Origin: Bifidobacterium sp.
Lineage (GTDB): Bacteria > Actinomycetota > Actinomycetes > Actinomycetales > Bifidobacteriaceae
NCBI GenBank assembly: GCA_022640915.1
Contig: JALCCT010000003.1
Coordinates: 1 to 64,000 of the forward strand
Length of the DNA: 64,000 nt
Direction of reading: 5' to 3'
Position numbers and translations under genes: made by a program
In this document: in pieces, positions 1-7,586 of the stretch
Numbering within the stretch: the first letter of the stretch is position 1
How the letters are laid out: each line of letters begins with the position of its first letter
Notes under the pieces: model-generated
What the model was told of the DNA's origin: nothing
What the model saw: the letters and a program-made list of their open reading frames with translations, nothing else
Database searches by the model: none

Positions 1-579
1 TTCAAGGATCTTGCCCGCAAAGGCTACACGGTGCGCGCCGTCGAGGTGCCGCCGGAGCAGCGGGCGGCCTCGCTGGCAGACGGCACGATTGACGCCGCGT
101 TCTTCCGCGGGCGCGTTCGGGATATGACGTTGCGCAGCGGGCGCGTCTGGGAGGACCGGCTCATCGCCGCCATGCCCGAGCACCATCCGCTGGCCGGCAA
201 GGACTCGGTGTCGATTCAAGAATTGGCCGGGTCACCCGTGGCGTTGGCTCCCTACGACGTCAACCCGGCTCTTCACGACGTGCTGAACGAGGCATACTCG
301 GCTCAAGGACTGAGGCTGACCGTGGGCATGCCGTTCACCAGCGTCGAGGCCACATTCGCCGTCATGGCCGCCAATTCGACGCCGATGTGGACGCCGATCT
401 ACGAGACCTACGAGGCCGAGCACCAATATGAAGGCATTCGAGTCGTCAGAATCGAACCTGCAATTACGATCCCCACCTTCCTCGTCGCCGCGCCCACCAT
501 GCAAAACCACTGGTACAGCGACCTGATAAGCACCTGCGAGACAGTCGCGATGTCGTGCGCCGAGCCGATTGGCGTGTGA
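1..579 (+). CDS. LysR-type transcriptional regulator, C-terminal part (5' truncated)
   Basis: The frame is open from the first base, so the gene begins upstream of the window. The 192 visible residues look like the effector-binding domain of a LysR-family regulator: an alternating beta/alpha pattern with D-A-A-F-F-R-G where this family carries its conserved D-(L/A)-A-(L/F) turn, followed by the 'E-D-R-L-I-A-A-M-P-x-x-H-P-L-A' strand typical of LysR sensor domains. The DNA-binding helix-turn-helix would lie upstream and is not visible. Target genes and ligand cannot be told. It ends at TGA 577-579; a tRNA gene follows about 125 bp later. Confidence 0.8.
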   Translation, partial: FKDLARKGYTVRAVEVPPEQRAASLADGTIDAAFFRGRVRDMTLRSGRVWEDRLIAAMPEHHPLAGKDSVSIQELAGSPVALAPYDVNPALHDVLNEAYSAQGLRLTVGMPFTSVEATFAVMAANSTPMWTPIYETYEAEHQYEGIRVVRIEPAITIPTFLVAAPTMQNHWYSDLISTCETVAMSCAEPIGV

Positions 580-693
580 ACCGAGCTGTGTGTATGCGCT
601 GGGGGTGTTGAACCAGAGTTTTGTAAGGCCGCAGACAGTCTGCGCGAACGTGCGCAACCCGGCATGGCGCTGCGGCCAGGGGGTGCGGTACAG

Positions 694-699
694 TAGAAT
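694..699 (+). promoter_or_regulatory. -10 promoter element of tRNA-Val
   Basis: TAGAAT lies 5 nt before the first base of the mature tRNA, where the -10 box of a stable-RNA promoter is expected. No clear -35 hexamer is visible at the usual distance. The same hexamer appears before other genes here, including ftsK and trpD. Confidence 0.5.
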
Positions 700-704
700 G
701 TCGC

Positions 705-779
<75 letters not shown>

Positions 780-803
780 AGCTCAGAGATATGTTTCTGA
801 GCT
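780..803 (+). terminator. hairpin after tRNA-Val
   Basis: AGCTCAGA and TCTGAGCT form an 8-bp stem around an 8-nt loop immediately downstream of the tRNA. Only a short, interrupted T-rich stretch follows, so this is a weak terminator or 3'-processing candidate. Confidence 0.45.
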
Positions 804-870
804 TCACTGGGGCATTTCTGTTTTGCGATTTTCATGGCGGGGCATGAGCTCATCTTGTTGTGTGGGGGTG

Positions 871-1074
871 TATCGCCCTTAGCTGTAATGTGTTTTACAT
901 TCTGCTGAGACCTATCTCCGCTATCTGTAGCGTTGTTGTGACGATACCTCGACTAGGTATGGCCCAAAACCGCCGATTATGGCCGACGATAGCTGCGATG
1001 CGACGGAATCAACACTACAGATAGCCAAGATATACCTCCACATGTCGTCAGATGCACTACAGATAAGGGCGATA
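871..1074. repeat. nested inverted repeat of a 20-bp motif (four copies)
   Basis: A related 20-mer occurs at 871-890 and 913-932 on the plus strand, and at 1055-1074 and 1013-1032 on the minus strand. The four copies are TATCGCCCTTAGCTGTAATG, TATCTCCGCTATCTGTAGCG, TATCGCCCTTATCTGTAGTG and TATCTTGGCTATCTGTAGTG. In each arm the two copies start 42 bp apart, so the arms mirror each other. The centre holds a smaller palindrome, ATACCT-CGACT-AGGTAT (943-959). The element fills most of the 398-bp gap between the tRNA and the phosphatase gene; I see no gene in this gap. It could be a multi-site operator or a degenerate palindromic mobile repeat. Confidence 0.8.
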
Positions 1075-1176
1075 CAAGGTGGAAGGGGTGAATTTGCCTC
1101 GGCTGAGCGGCGAATACCATGCGGGCAGCCGACGGCAACGGGCAGCGCGTGGCTTTTCGGCTGTTACCATGGGGCT

Positions 1177-1884
1177 ATGGATTCCATAGCGGTCGAGGGC
1201 CTGGCGAATGTGCGCGACCTGGGAGGAATGAAACGCAGCGACGGCACCGCCACGCCCGGTGGCGTGTTCATCCGGTCCGAGAAATTGGACGATGTCACTG
1301 AGACGGGCTGGCAGCAGCTGCGTGATTTAGGCGTTCGCACGGTGATAGACCTGAGGCACCCTGAAGAGCGCGCGGGTGGCATTCCAATGGGGTTCTCCCA
1401 TGTTCTGATAGATCTCGATGGTGATGATCGTACGTTCTGGGATATCTATGAAACCGATGACCGCTGTTGCACGCCGCTATATTACGCTCCCCATCTCGGC
1501 GCACATCCCGAATTGATGGGCGCGGTGCTCAAGACGATTGCGCAAGCCCGTAGTGGCGCGGTGCTGTTTCATTGCGCCTCGGGCTGGGACCGGACGGGTT
1601 TTGTTTCCGCGGTGCTGCTCAAAGCGATCGGCGTAACGACCGAGGCTGCAGTCGATGATTATATGCGGTCGTACTTCAATGATGAGGCGATGATGCTCCT
1701 GCATAACAGACGTTCGGATGTCGAGGAAAGGCTTGCGGTGCTGAGACGGTACGGCCACACGCCTCGATCGGCGTTTGCCCAAGCATATGAGTCCATCGAT
1801 ATCGGACGATTCCTTGATGCCGCGAAGGCCTCCACAGCAACGGGGAAGGCGCTTGGGACATGGAGAGGCGCGTTGGAAGCCTGA
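1177..1884 (+). CDS. tyrosine/dual-specificity protein phosphatase
   Basis: This 235-residue protein begins with the 'N-V-R-D-L-G-G' motif of bacterial tyrosine phosphatases of the SIW14/LipA-like type. It carries the P-loop signature H-C-A-S-G-W-D-R-T-G with the catalytic cysteine near residue 133. Known enzymes of this kind remove phosphate from tyrosine or sometimes from phosphoinositides; the substrate here is unknown. The frame is open further upstream to 979, but that extension runs through the inverted-repeat region and has no protein character, so I chose the ATG at 1177. No strong ribosome binding site precedes it; TACCAT at 1167-1172 could serve as a -10 box for a nearly leaderless message. 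Confidence 0.85.
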   Translation: MDSIAVEGLANVRDLGGMKRSDGTATPGGVFIRSEKLDDVTETGWQQLRDLGVRTVIDLRHPEERAGGIPMGFSHVLIDLDGDDRTFWDIYETDDRCCTPLYYAPHLGAHPELMGAVLKTIAQARSGAVLFHCASGWDRTGFVSAVLLKAIGVTTEAAVDDYMRSYFNDEAMMLLHNRRSDVEERLAVLRRYGHTPRSAFAQAYESIDIGRFLDAAKASTATGKALGTWRGALEA

Positions 1885-2058
1885 TTTCGCGGCGACGTGC
1901 GCGGTTCAATACTATACGGCGGTTTTCGCGATCCTTATGCTGTCATCGTGGTACCTGTTGTATCTGTTTTCTCCTCAAACAGGGGCCAATACCAGCGCGT
2001 CCCAATAATCGCGTAGTGTTAGGCTGTTGAATACTTATCCGTAGGAGGTCAATAGCCG

Positions 2059-3702
2059 ATGGCTCAAGAACCTGAAACCGAGCGGGACTCGTCCGGCATC
2101 GCGCATGCCGGCAAACGCAAATGGGGTTACAACGCCGCTCAGGTGGATGCCTTTCTGGAGCGCGCGCACTCGCTGTATGAGGGCGAATACGACAGCAAGG
2201 GTGTGCAGCTGACCCAGCAGGACATTCAGAATGTCTCCTTCGACATGAGCAAAGGCGGATACCTGTATGCACAGGTCGACGCGGCTCTGGATCGACTCGA
2301 GCGTGCGGTGGTCGATAAGCAGACTGCGTGGGAGATCAACCAGCACGGTCGGGTGACATGGAAGGCACGCACCGAAAATTTGTATCGGCAGATCGAGCGT
2401 CACGTGCAGCGCGATGAGCGCGACCGCTTCAACGACGGGAAGTCCAAGAACCCGTCATACGACCGCAAACAGGTTGATCGGCTGGCCGACCAGATCGTCG
2501 ATAAGGCCGCTGCAATGCTGCAGATCGAAGGCATGGATGGACAGGATGCCGAAAAGCTTAAATCGATCGATTCCAAAACCGTTGCGCATACGGTGTTTAC
2601 CCAGCGCAAAGGGCGTCGCGGCTACGACGAGCGGCAAGTTGATTACTTCCTGAGTGCCTGCGGGCAGCTACTGAGTCGCTTGGAGTCTTACGCACGTGTT
2701 TCGCAGTATCTCGCTGAGCATGATGTGCAAGCCCTGGATTCCTTGCCTCATGCGGTAGCGGTACAGCCTGCAGCTCAGGCAGACGCTCAGCCAAGCCAGA
2801 CGCCTGCCGCTTCGGTCAGGCCGTTGTTTGCTGACGCGAAGCCGGGCGCTGACGCGCCATCGTTTGCTCCCAGTACGCACGGTGCTGGCGAAGACACGGA
2901 GTCTTTCGACGCCTTGCATAAGGCCGAGCAGGCCATTTTTGCTGCCCCGGCCTCGGGGCTCGCCGCGTCCGTGAGCATCCCATCAGCAGTGCCAGCAGCG
3001 AGCGGCGGCGATGGGGGGCATGCCGACCAGGGCATGAGTGGGTCTGCCGGGTGGAAGGAGTCTGTGGCTCCATCCGATCGCAACGTCGACGTTGCGGCCG
3101 TGTCGCCTGCGTCCGATATTGCGCCGCATGATGGCGAAGAGACAGAAGTTTTCGCCCCGGTGTCCGATTTTGACGGCGCTAATGGCCATGGCGATTACGA
3201 ACGTCACGGCGCTCGCGACGGCCATACATCCGCGCCGGCTTCTGCCGCCCAACAGCTTTCGATATCTGAACGTGGGCGCGCCGCAGAGCCGGTATCCGCT
3301 GGCCATGGACGTGAGGATGGCCGTGGGCGCGAACCAGATGAAACGCAACCTGAGGAGCGGCAGGGCACGTCGGTTGATTCCTCGCTGGCTGCTTTGGCGC
3401 ATATGGCCGAGAACTCGCAAGAAATGCCTGCGGTCAAGTCATCCCCGTTCAAGCCTGCGGTGCCTTCGTTAGATACCTTCAGTATGCCGCGCTTCGCCTT
3501 CGATCCTGTGGACAAGTCCGTTTCGCCGCGTAATGCGCAGGAACGAGACGATTCCGACGTCGCCCAGCATCCAGACAATGCGTCCTTCCCGCAGACCGGC
3601 GGTGATGTGGATCTGGGTATCCCTGACCTTTCATTCCCATCGTTTGAGTCCGAGGCGCCGGACGAGAACGATGATAATAACGGCGATAACGGGCGACGTT
3701 AA
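2059..3702 (+). CDS. DivIVA-domain protein, large
   Basis: The 547-residue protein has a well-placed ribosome binding site (AGGAGG about 10 nt before ATG 2059). Its first 215 residues contain DivIVA-like segments repeated: 'G-Y-N-A-A-Q-V-D-A-F-L', 'G-Y-L-Y-A-Q-V-D-A-A-L' and 'G-Y-D-E-R-Q-V-D-Y-F-L'. Each matches the Gly-Tyr...(E/Q)-V-D-x-F-L signature of membrane-curvature-sensing DivIVA N-termini. The remaining 330 residues are low-complexity, rich in Ala, Ser, Pro, Asp and Glu, and probably disordered. No membrane segment is seen. By family, a role in cell-pole or septum organisation is likely. It is distinct from the Wag31-type DivIVA encoded at 20278. Confidence 0.75.
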   Translation: MAQEPETERDSSGIAHAGKRKWGYNAAQVDAFLERAHSLYEGEYDSKGVQLTQQDIQNVSFDMSKGGYLYAQVDAALDRLERAVVDKQTAWEINQHGRVTWKARTENLYRQIERHVQRDERDRFNDGKSKNPSYDRKQVDRLADQIVDKAAAMLQIEGMDGQDAEKLKSIDSKTVAHTVFTQRKGRRGYDERQVDYFLSACGQLLSRLESYARVSQYLAEHDVQALDSLPHAVAVQPAAQADAQPSQTPAASVRPLFADAKPGADAPSFAPSTHGAGEDTESFDALHKAEQAIFAAPASGLAASVSIPSAVPAASGGDGGHADQGMSGSAGWKESVAPSDRNVDVAAVSPASDIAPHDGEETEVFAPVSDFDGANGHGDYERHGARDGHTSAPASAAQQLSISERGRAAEPVSAGHGREDGRGREPDETQPEERQGTSVDSSLAALAHMAENSQEMPAVKSSPFKPAVPSLDTFSMPRFAFDPVDKSVSPRNAQERDDSDVAQHPDNASFPQTGGDVDLGIPDLSFPSFESEAPDENDDNNGDNGRR

Positions 3703-3795
3703 CGCGGGTCAGCGTTAGGTCGCGTCGCCTTGTGCGCAGCTCGCGCTGCGGCTATAGCCCGGCTCAACGTTTCGCGTAACCGTCACAGTGCCGGA

Positions 3796-3801
3796 TACAA
3801 T
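3796..3801 (+). promoter_or_regulatory. candidate -10 box of a leaderless message
   Basis: TACAAT is followed by exactly 7 nt and then ATG 3809. Transcription would then begin at or next to the start codon. miaA shows the same TACAAT-7 nt-ATG arrangement. No -35 consensus is evident. Confidence 0.4.
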
Positions 3802-3808
3802 GAGGCTC

Positions 3809-5566
3809 ATGTCTGATCGGCAACAGGTAAATGCGCGTGATACGCAGCCGTGGAGCCGCGGCAGGCGATTAATGGTGAGCGTGCCTATTTTCATCATTCT
3901 GATCGGCATGCTGGTTACGGTGTCCAATATCACCGCGGTGCCTTGGAACAGGGATCCGACGGGACAGACGATGCAGACTCTGTCGCCCGATACCGCTGTC
4001 ACATTCAGCAACCCTTCTGGCAGGCCGTTGCCCGGGCGCGGCAGCTACCAGGTCAGCAGCCGTCATATCACGATCAAGGCCAAGCGGCCGGCGACCGGTG
4101 AAATCCAGAATATTCGCGTACTCGTGCGCGAGCCGAAAGACGCTCCGGCCGGCCGGCCGGGCATGGTGTTCATGCATGGCGCCGGATATGGCACTTGCGA
4201 CAACTCCTTCGGCGATGTGGCCACCGAACTGGCTTCGGCAGGATTTGTGACTGCTGTGCCCGACAAACCGGTGTGGTCGACCAACGATGTCAACCGCGAT
4301 TACCCGGGATCGGCGGCGGCCTATGATCAAGTCATCGACTACCTGCGCTCGCTGAGCTCGGTCGATGGCGCAGACATCGGCGTCTACGCGACTTCCGAAA
4401 GCACATGGATCACCCCGTACCTGCTGCGCATGGACAGGCGCATCGCCTTCCAGGTGTTGCTCAGTCCAATGGTGTATTCACCCCGGCAATCTTTGGGATT
4501 CATGGTGGCGCAGGATTTCACGCTGGTCGGCGCGCACAACGGTTATCAGTCCATCGTGCGCCGGCTGTTCCACGTCGACTCCACGATGTTCGGCCTGCAT
4601 AACCTTGATGTGCCGACGCTCTTCAAGGAAGGATATAGCACCCCGACCTTTGTAGCCTACGGTTCGAAGGATGTGATGACCGCACAAGTCGAGGGTGTGC
4701 GCAAAATCATCGATCTGGCGCATCAGGCCGGCAACTGGGATGTCACCGTGCGCAGCTACCCGGTAGCCAACCATGTGCTGCGGCTAGGCGACGAGGCCGA
4801 GGCAGGCACGCAATTCTCCGACAACTACGTCCGTGATATGGTCGATTGGAGTGTCGGCTCGGCGGCGAAACTGCATCAGTCGAGTGAACGGGTCGCCGGC
4901 ACGCTCATCTACCAGTCCATTGCGGTGCCGCTCGAATTGCGTTCCGACAGGCCATTGAGCGTGTATGGTGCGGTGTTGCATATCGCGATGGTCGTGCTGA
5001 TGCTGGCCAGTGCGGTGATCGCGCTGATCGCGCTCGTCGGCAAATTGCGGCGTATGACACGGGCTTCGAGATGCGTTTCGAAGAGAGCGCTAAACCGACC
5101 GTCGAATCAGCCGTCGAATCAGCCTAAAGTCCAGAGCGGCCCCGTGCTGGGTCTCTCGCACGGCTTCCGCAACGCACTGCTCTTGCTCACCGTCACCACG
5201 ATGGCCACGATCGTGCTCTTCGTGGCGGGCTTGGGGCAGGTGGTCATGGCCGTGGTCAAGCTCGCGTGGGGCGGGGCTCCCGTCGAGGATCCGGGCATGA
5301 TGTACTGGAGCTGGCCCGTCATCCAGATCGTGTGCACGCTGGTGGTATGGGCGTGGTCGCGCGTGCTGACGCGCGTGATCGAGGAGGCTTCGGTGCGCGG
5401 GTTGGCACAGTTGCCGCCGCGCGCAGGGGAGATCAAGGCCGTGATGACCGGCAGCAAGCCCGTCGTCGCCTCCACGAGGCTGGGCCGTGTGTTGTTCTGG
5501 ATTACCGCAGTTGCGATGCTGCATGTGCTGCTTGTGTTCGCGTTCTGGGGGCTGTTCATCTATTAG
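3809..5566 (+). CDS. membrane-anchored alpha/beta hydrolase with C-terminal transmembrane helices
   Basis: The 585-residue protein has an N-terminal hydrophobic anchor (about residues 21-40). An alpha/beta-hydrolase domain follows, with the oxyanion-hole motif H-G-A-G-Y-G (123-128), a nucleophile-elbow candidate Ser196 in Y-A-T-S-E-S, and a late His322 in P-V-A-N-H. The C-terminal third holds four further hydrophobic segments: one just before the basic R-R-M-T-R stretch, two in the middle, and one at the end (F-W-I-T-A-V-A-M-L...G-L-F-I-Y). The elbow is G/A-x-S-x-S rather than G-x-S-x-G. The substrate is unknown; an extracytoplasmic esterase or lipid/cell-wall hydrolase is plausible. The frame allows GTG 3788 and ATG 3800, but TACAAT 7 nt before ATG 3809 supports that start. 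A 12-bp tandem repeat near 5098 encodes a short P-S-N-Q repeat. Confidence 0.7.
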   Translation: MSDRQQVNARDTQPWSRGRRLMVSVPIFIILIGMLVTVSNITAVPWNRDPTGQTMQTLSPDTAVTFSNPSGRPLPGRGSYQVSSRHITIKAKRPATGEIQNIRVLVREPKDAPAGRPGMVFMHGAGYGTCDNSFGDVATELASAGFVTAVPDKPVWSTNDVNRDYPGSAAAYDQVIDYLRSLSSVDGADIGVYATSESTWITPYLLRMDRRIAFQVLLSPMVYSPRQSLGFMVAQDFTLVGAHNGYQSIVRRLFHVDSTMFGLHNLDVPTLFKEGYSTPTFVAYGSKDVMTAQVEGVRKIIDLAHQAGNWDVTVRSYPVANHVLRLGDEAEAGTQFSDNYVRDMVDWSVGSAAKLHQSSERVAGTLIYQSIAVPLELRSDRPLSVYGAVLHIAMVVLMLASAVIALIALVGKLRRMTRASRCVSKRALNRPSNQPSNQPKVQSGPVLGLSHGFRNALLLLTVTTMATIVLFVAGLGQVVMAVVKLAWGGAPVEDPGMMYWSWPVIQIVCTLVVWAWSRVLTRVIEEASVRGLAQLPPRAGEIKAVMTGSKPVVASTRLGRVLFWITAVAMLHVLLVFAFWGLFIY

Positions 5567-5578
5567 CGTCGATTACGG

Positions 5579-5613
5579 CTCACACTTTTTGGATTCGCTC
5601 GAAAAAGTGTGAG
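5579..5613. repeat. inverted repeat (12-bp stem) downstream of the hydrolase gene
   Basis: CTCACACTTTTT (5579-5590) and AAAAAGTGTGAG (5602-5613) form a perfect 12-bp stem with an 11-nt loop. The arm sequence recurs at 5711. It may act as a terminator for the hydrolase gene, but the T-run is inside the stem rather than after it. Confidence 0.75.
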
Positions 5614-5710
5614 TTAAACGAACATGCGATATGGTAGCTTTCGGACCTATAACTGGTGAATTATCAACGTTTCATACTTTCGAGAACCGAACACAAATTG
5701 TGCGCTTTGG

Positions 5711-5745
5711 CTCACACTTTTTCGGACGCGGAGTAAAAGTGTGAG
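5711..5745. repeat. second copy of the CTCACACTTTT inverted repeat
   Basis: CTCACACTTTT and AAAAGTGTGAG form an 11-bp stem whose arms are the same as those of the hairpin at 5579-5613, while the loop differs. Conserved arms with a different loop suggest a dispersed palindromic repeat or a protein-binding site. A third, unrelated hairpin (GTCGTTTTCG...CGAAAACGAC, 5745-5775) abuts it just upstream of recO. Confidence 0.75.
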
Positions 5746-5807
5746 TCGTTTTCGACGAGGCAACGCGAAAACGACGTATAGTCAGGTGTGTTGAGAGGAG
5801 TGCGCGC

Positions 5808-6701
5808 ATGGCCCTGTACCGGGATGAAGGTGTAGTGCTGCGCACCGTCAAACTCGGTGAGGCCGATCGTATCGTTACCGTACTCACCAAGGAGCACGGT
5901 AAAGTGCGCGCGGTGGCTAAAGGCGTGCGCCGAGTTAAATCCCGCTTCGGCGGTCGGCTCGAGCCGTTTATGCGCATCGATCTGTTGATTGCTGAAGGCC
6001 GTTCGCTCGACGTCGTATCCCAGGCGGCATCGATCGGGACGTATGCGGCTGAGATCTGTATCGACTTCGAGGCTTACTCCGCCGCGAATGTGATCGTCGA
6101 GACAGCGGATAAGCTCGTCTCCACCGAGCATGAACGTGCGCGAGACCAGTACCTGCTGGCTATTGGCGCGCTCAATGCGCTTGCTAAGCACATGCATGAA
6201 CCGACTGTGGTCGCGCAGTCATATGTGATGCGCGCTTTGTCCGCTGCAGGCTGGACTCCCCGGCTTGATTCCTGCGTGGTGTGCGGCAGGCGCGACGAAC
6301 TCGCCTATTTTTCGACGCTGTCCGGCGGCATGATGTGCCTGACTGACCGTACGCCGGAGGCGACGCGGCTCAGCAGGGAAGCTTACCGGCAGCTGCGCGC
6401 GCTCATCAGCGGGGACTGGGCATCGCTTGATGAAGCTGTGTACCACGGTGGCGCGGTGCGGGATGGTGCAGAGCAAGACACAATGGCAGATATAGGTCAT
6501 CGGATTGGACAGTCTGCGGCAGAATCCGCGGACCCGAAAATCTCGATGCGCTCTGGTATCGGTGAGGGACATGTCCGTGCGCCGACCCTGGCGGATGCTG
6601 CGCGGAACGCTGCCCAATCCGCTGTGGCCCGAATTGTCGAAGAATGGGGAGAATACTACTTGGAGAGGCCTATTCGTTCGCTGCGCTTGTTACATTCGTG
6701 A
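5808..6701 (+). CDS. recO: DNA repair protein RecO
   Basis: The 297-residue product has the RecO N-terminal OB-fold start (Y-R-D-E-G-V-V-L-R-T-V-K-L-G-E-A-D-R-I) and the C-terminal zinc-knuckle region around C-V-V-C-G. RecO anneals ssDNA and, with RecR, loads RecA in recombinational gap repair. GAGAGGAG lies just upstream of ATG 5808, and TATAGT (5777-5782) is a candidate -10. uppS starts 2 nt after its stop, so the two genes are probably translationally coupled. A stretch around residues 210-265 (G-G-A-V-R-D-G-A-E-Q...) looks like a low-conservation insert. Confidence 0.93.
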   Translation: MALYRDEGVVLRTVKLGEADRIVTVLTKEHGKVRAVAKGVRRVKSRFGGRLEPFMRIDLLIAEGRSLDVVSQAASIGTYAAEICIDFEAYSAANVIVETADKLVSTEHERARDQYLLAIGALNALAKHMHEPTVVAQSYVMRALSAAGWTPRLDSCVVCGRRDELAYFSTLSGGMMCLTDRTPEATRLSREAYRQLRALISGDWASLDEAVYHGGAVRDGAEQDTMADIGHRIGQSAAESADPKISMRSGIGEGHVRAPTLADAARNAAQSAVARIVEEWGEYYLERPIRSLRLLHS

Positions 6702-6703
6702 CT

Positions 6704-7495
6704 ATGACTTTCGAACATGTCGACTATACGTCGCTGGACGTTCCGGCGGCGCCGTTTTCTGATCCTTCGATCATCCCGGATTTTCCCAAAGGCAAGGTGC
6801 CCAGACACGTCGGTGTCATCATGGATGGCAATGGCCGCTGGGCCCAGCAGCGCGGATTGGTGCGCACCAACGGGCATCAGGCGGCGGAGCCCGTGGTGTT
6901 TGACACGATTGCTGGTGCTATCGAGGCCGGTGTGCGCTGTCTAAGTCTGTACACATTCTCTACCGAGAACTGGAAGCGTAGCCCGCAGGAGGTGCGCTTC
7001 CTCATGGGCTTCTCGCGTGACATCATTCATAGGCGGGTCTCGCAGATGGACGATTGGGGCGTGCGCGTGCGCTGGTCTGGCAGGCGGCCAAGACTGTGGA
7101 AATCGGTGATCGAAGAACTCGAAATCGCAATGGAGCGCACCAAACACAACACGACCATCGACGTGGTGTTCTGCATCAACTACGGTGGCCGCGCCGAGAT
7201 AGCCGACGCATGTGCCGCGATCGCCCAGGAGGTGCGCGACGGGGAGATCAGCGGTGATAGGGTCACCGAAAAGATGATCGCCCAGCATCTGTACAACCCC
7301 GACATTCCGGACTGCGATCTGGTGATCCGCACTTCGGGAGAGCAGCGTACCTCGAACTTCCTGCCGTGGGAGGCCGCCTACGCCGAACTTGATTTCGCGC
7401 CTGAATTGTTTCCTGATTACGGCCGCGAGGCTCTGTGGCGTTCTATTGATCACTATGTGCGGCGCGATCGGCGCTTCGGCGGCGTGAAGAAGTAG
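6704..7495 (+). CDS. uppS: isoprenyl (undecaprenyl) diphosphate synthase
   Basis: The 263-residue protein carries the cis-prenyltransferase signature H-V-G-V-I-M-D-G-N-G-R-W-A with the catalytic Asp. It also has S-L-Y-T-F-S-T-E-N-W and the C-terminal R-T-S-G-E-Q-R-T-S-N-F block. It condenses isopentenyl diphosphate units to make the polyprenyl carrier for peptidoglycan and wall polymers. ATG 6704 lies just after the recO stop; the frame extends upstream into recO, but that part is out-of-frame recO sequence. The recO-uppS pairing is common in actinobacteria. Confidence 0.93.
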   Translation: MTFEHVDYTSLDVPAAPFSDPSIIPDFPKGKVPRHVGVIMDGNGRWAQQRGLVRTNGHQAAEPVVFDTIAGAIEAGVRCLSLYTFSTENWKRSPQEVRFLMGFSRDIIHRRVSQMDDWGVRVRWSGRRPRLWKSVIEELEIAMERTKHNTTIDVVFCINYGGRAEIADACAAIAQEVRDGEISGDRVTEKMIAQHLYNPDIPDCDLVIRTSGEQRTSNFLPWEAAYAELDFAPELFPDYGREALWRSIDHYVRRDRRFGGVKK

Positions 7496-7586
7496 GCAGG
7501 GTTGGATTCAGGTCTGGACTGGCTGTTGACTGTGTCACTTTGCAGCGGCGCATTTGTGCCGTTAGTCATGATTCCAGCAGGATGTC

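Noticed and set aside
979..1176. Upstream extension of the tyrosine phosphatase ORF
   Set aside because: It runs through the inverted-repeat region and shows no protein-like character; the phosphatase family starts near residue 67 of that frame.
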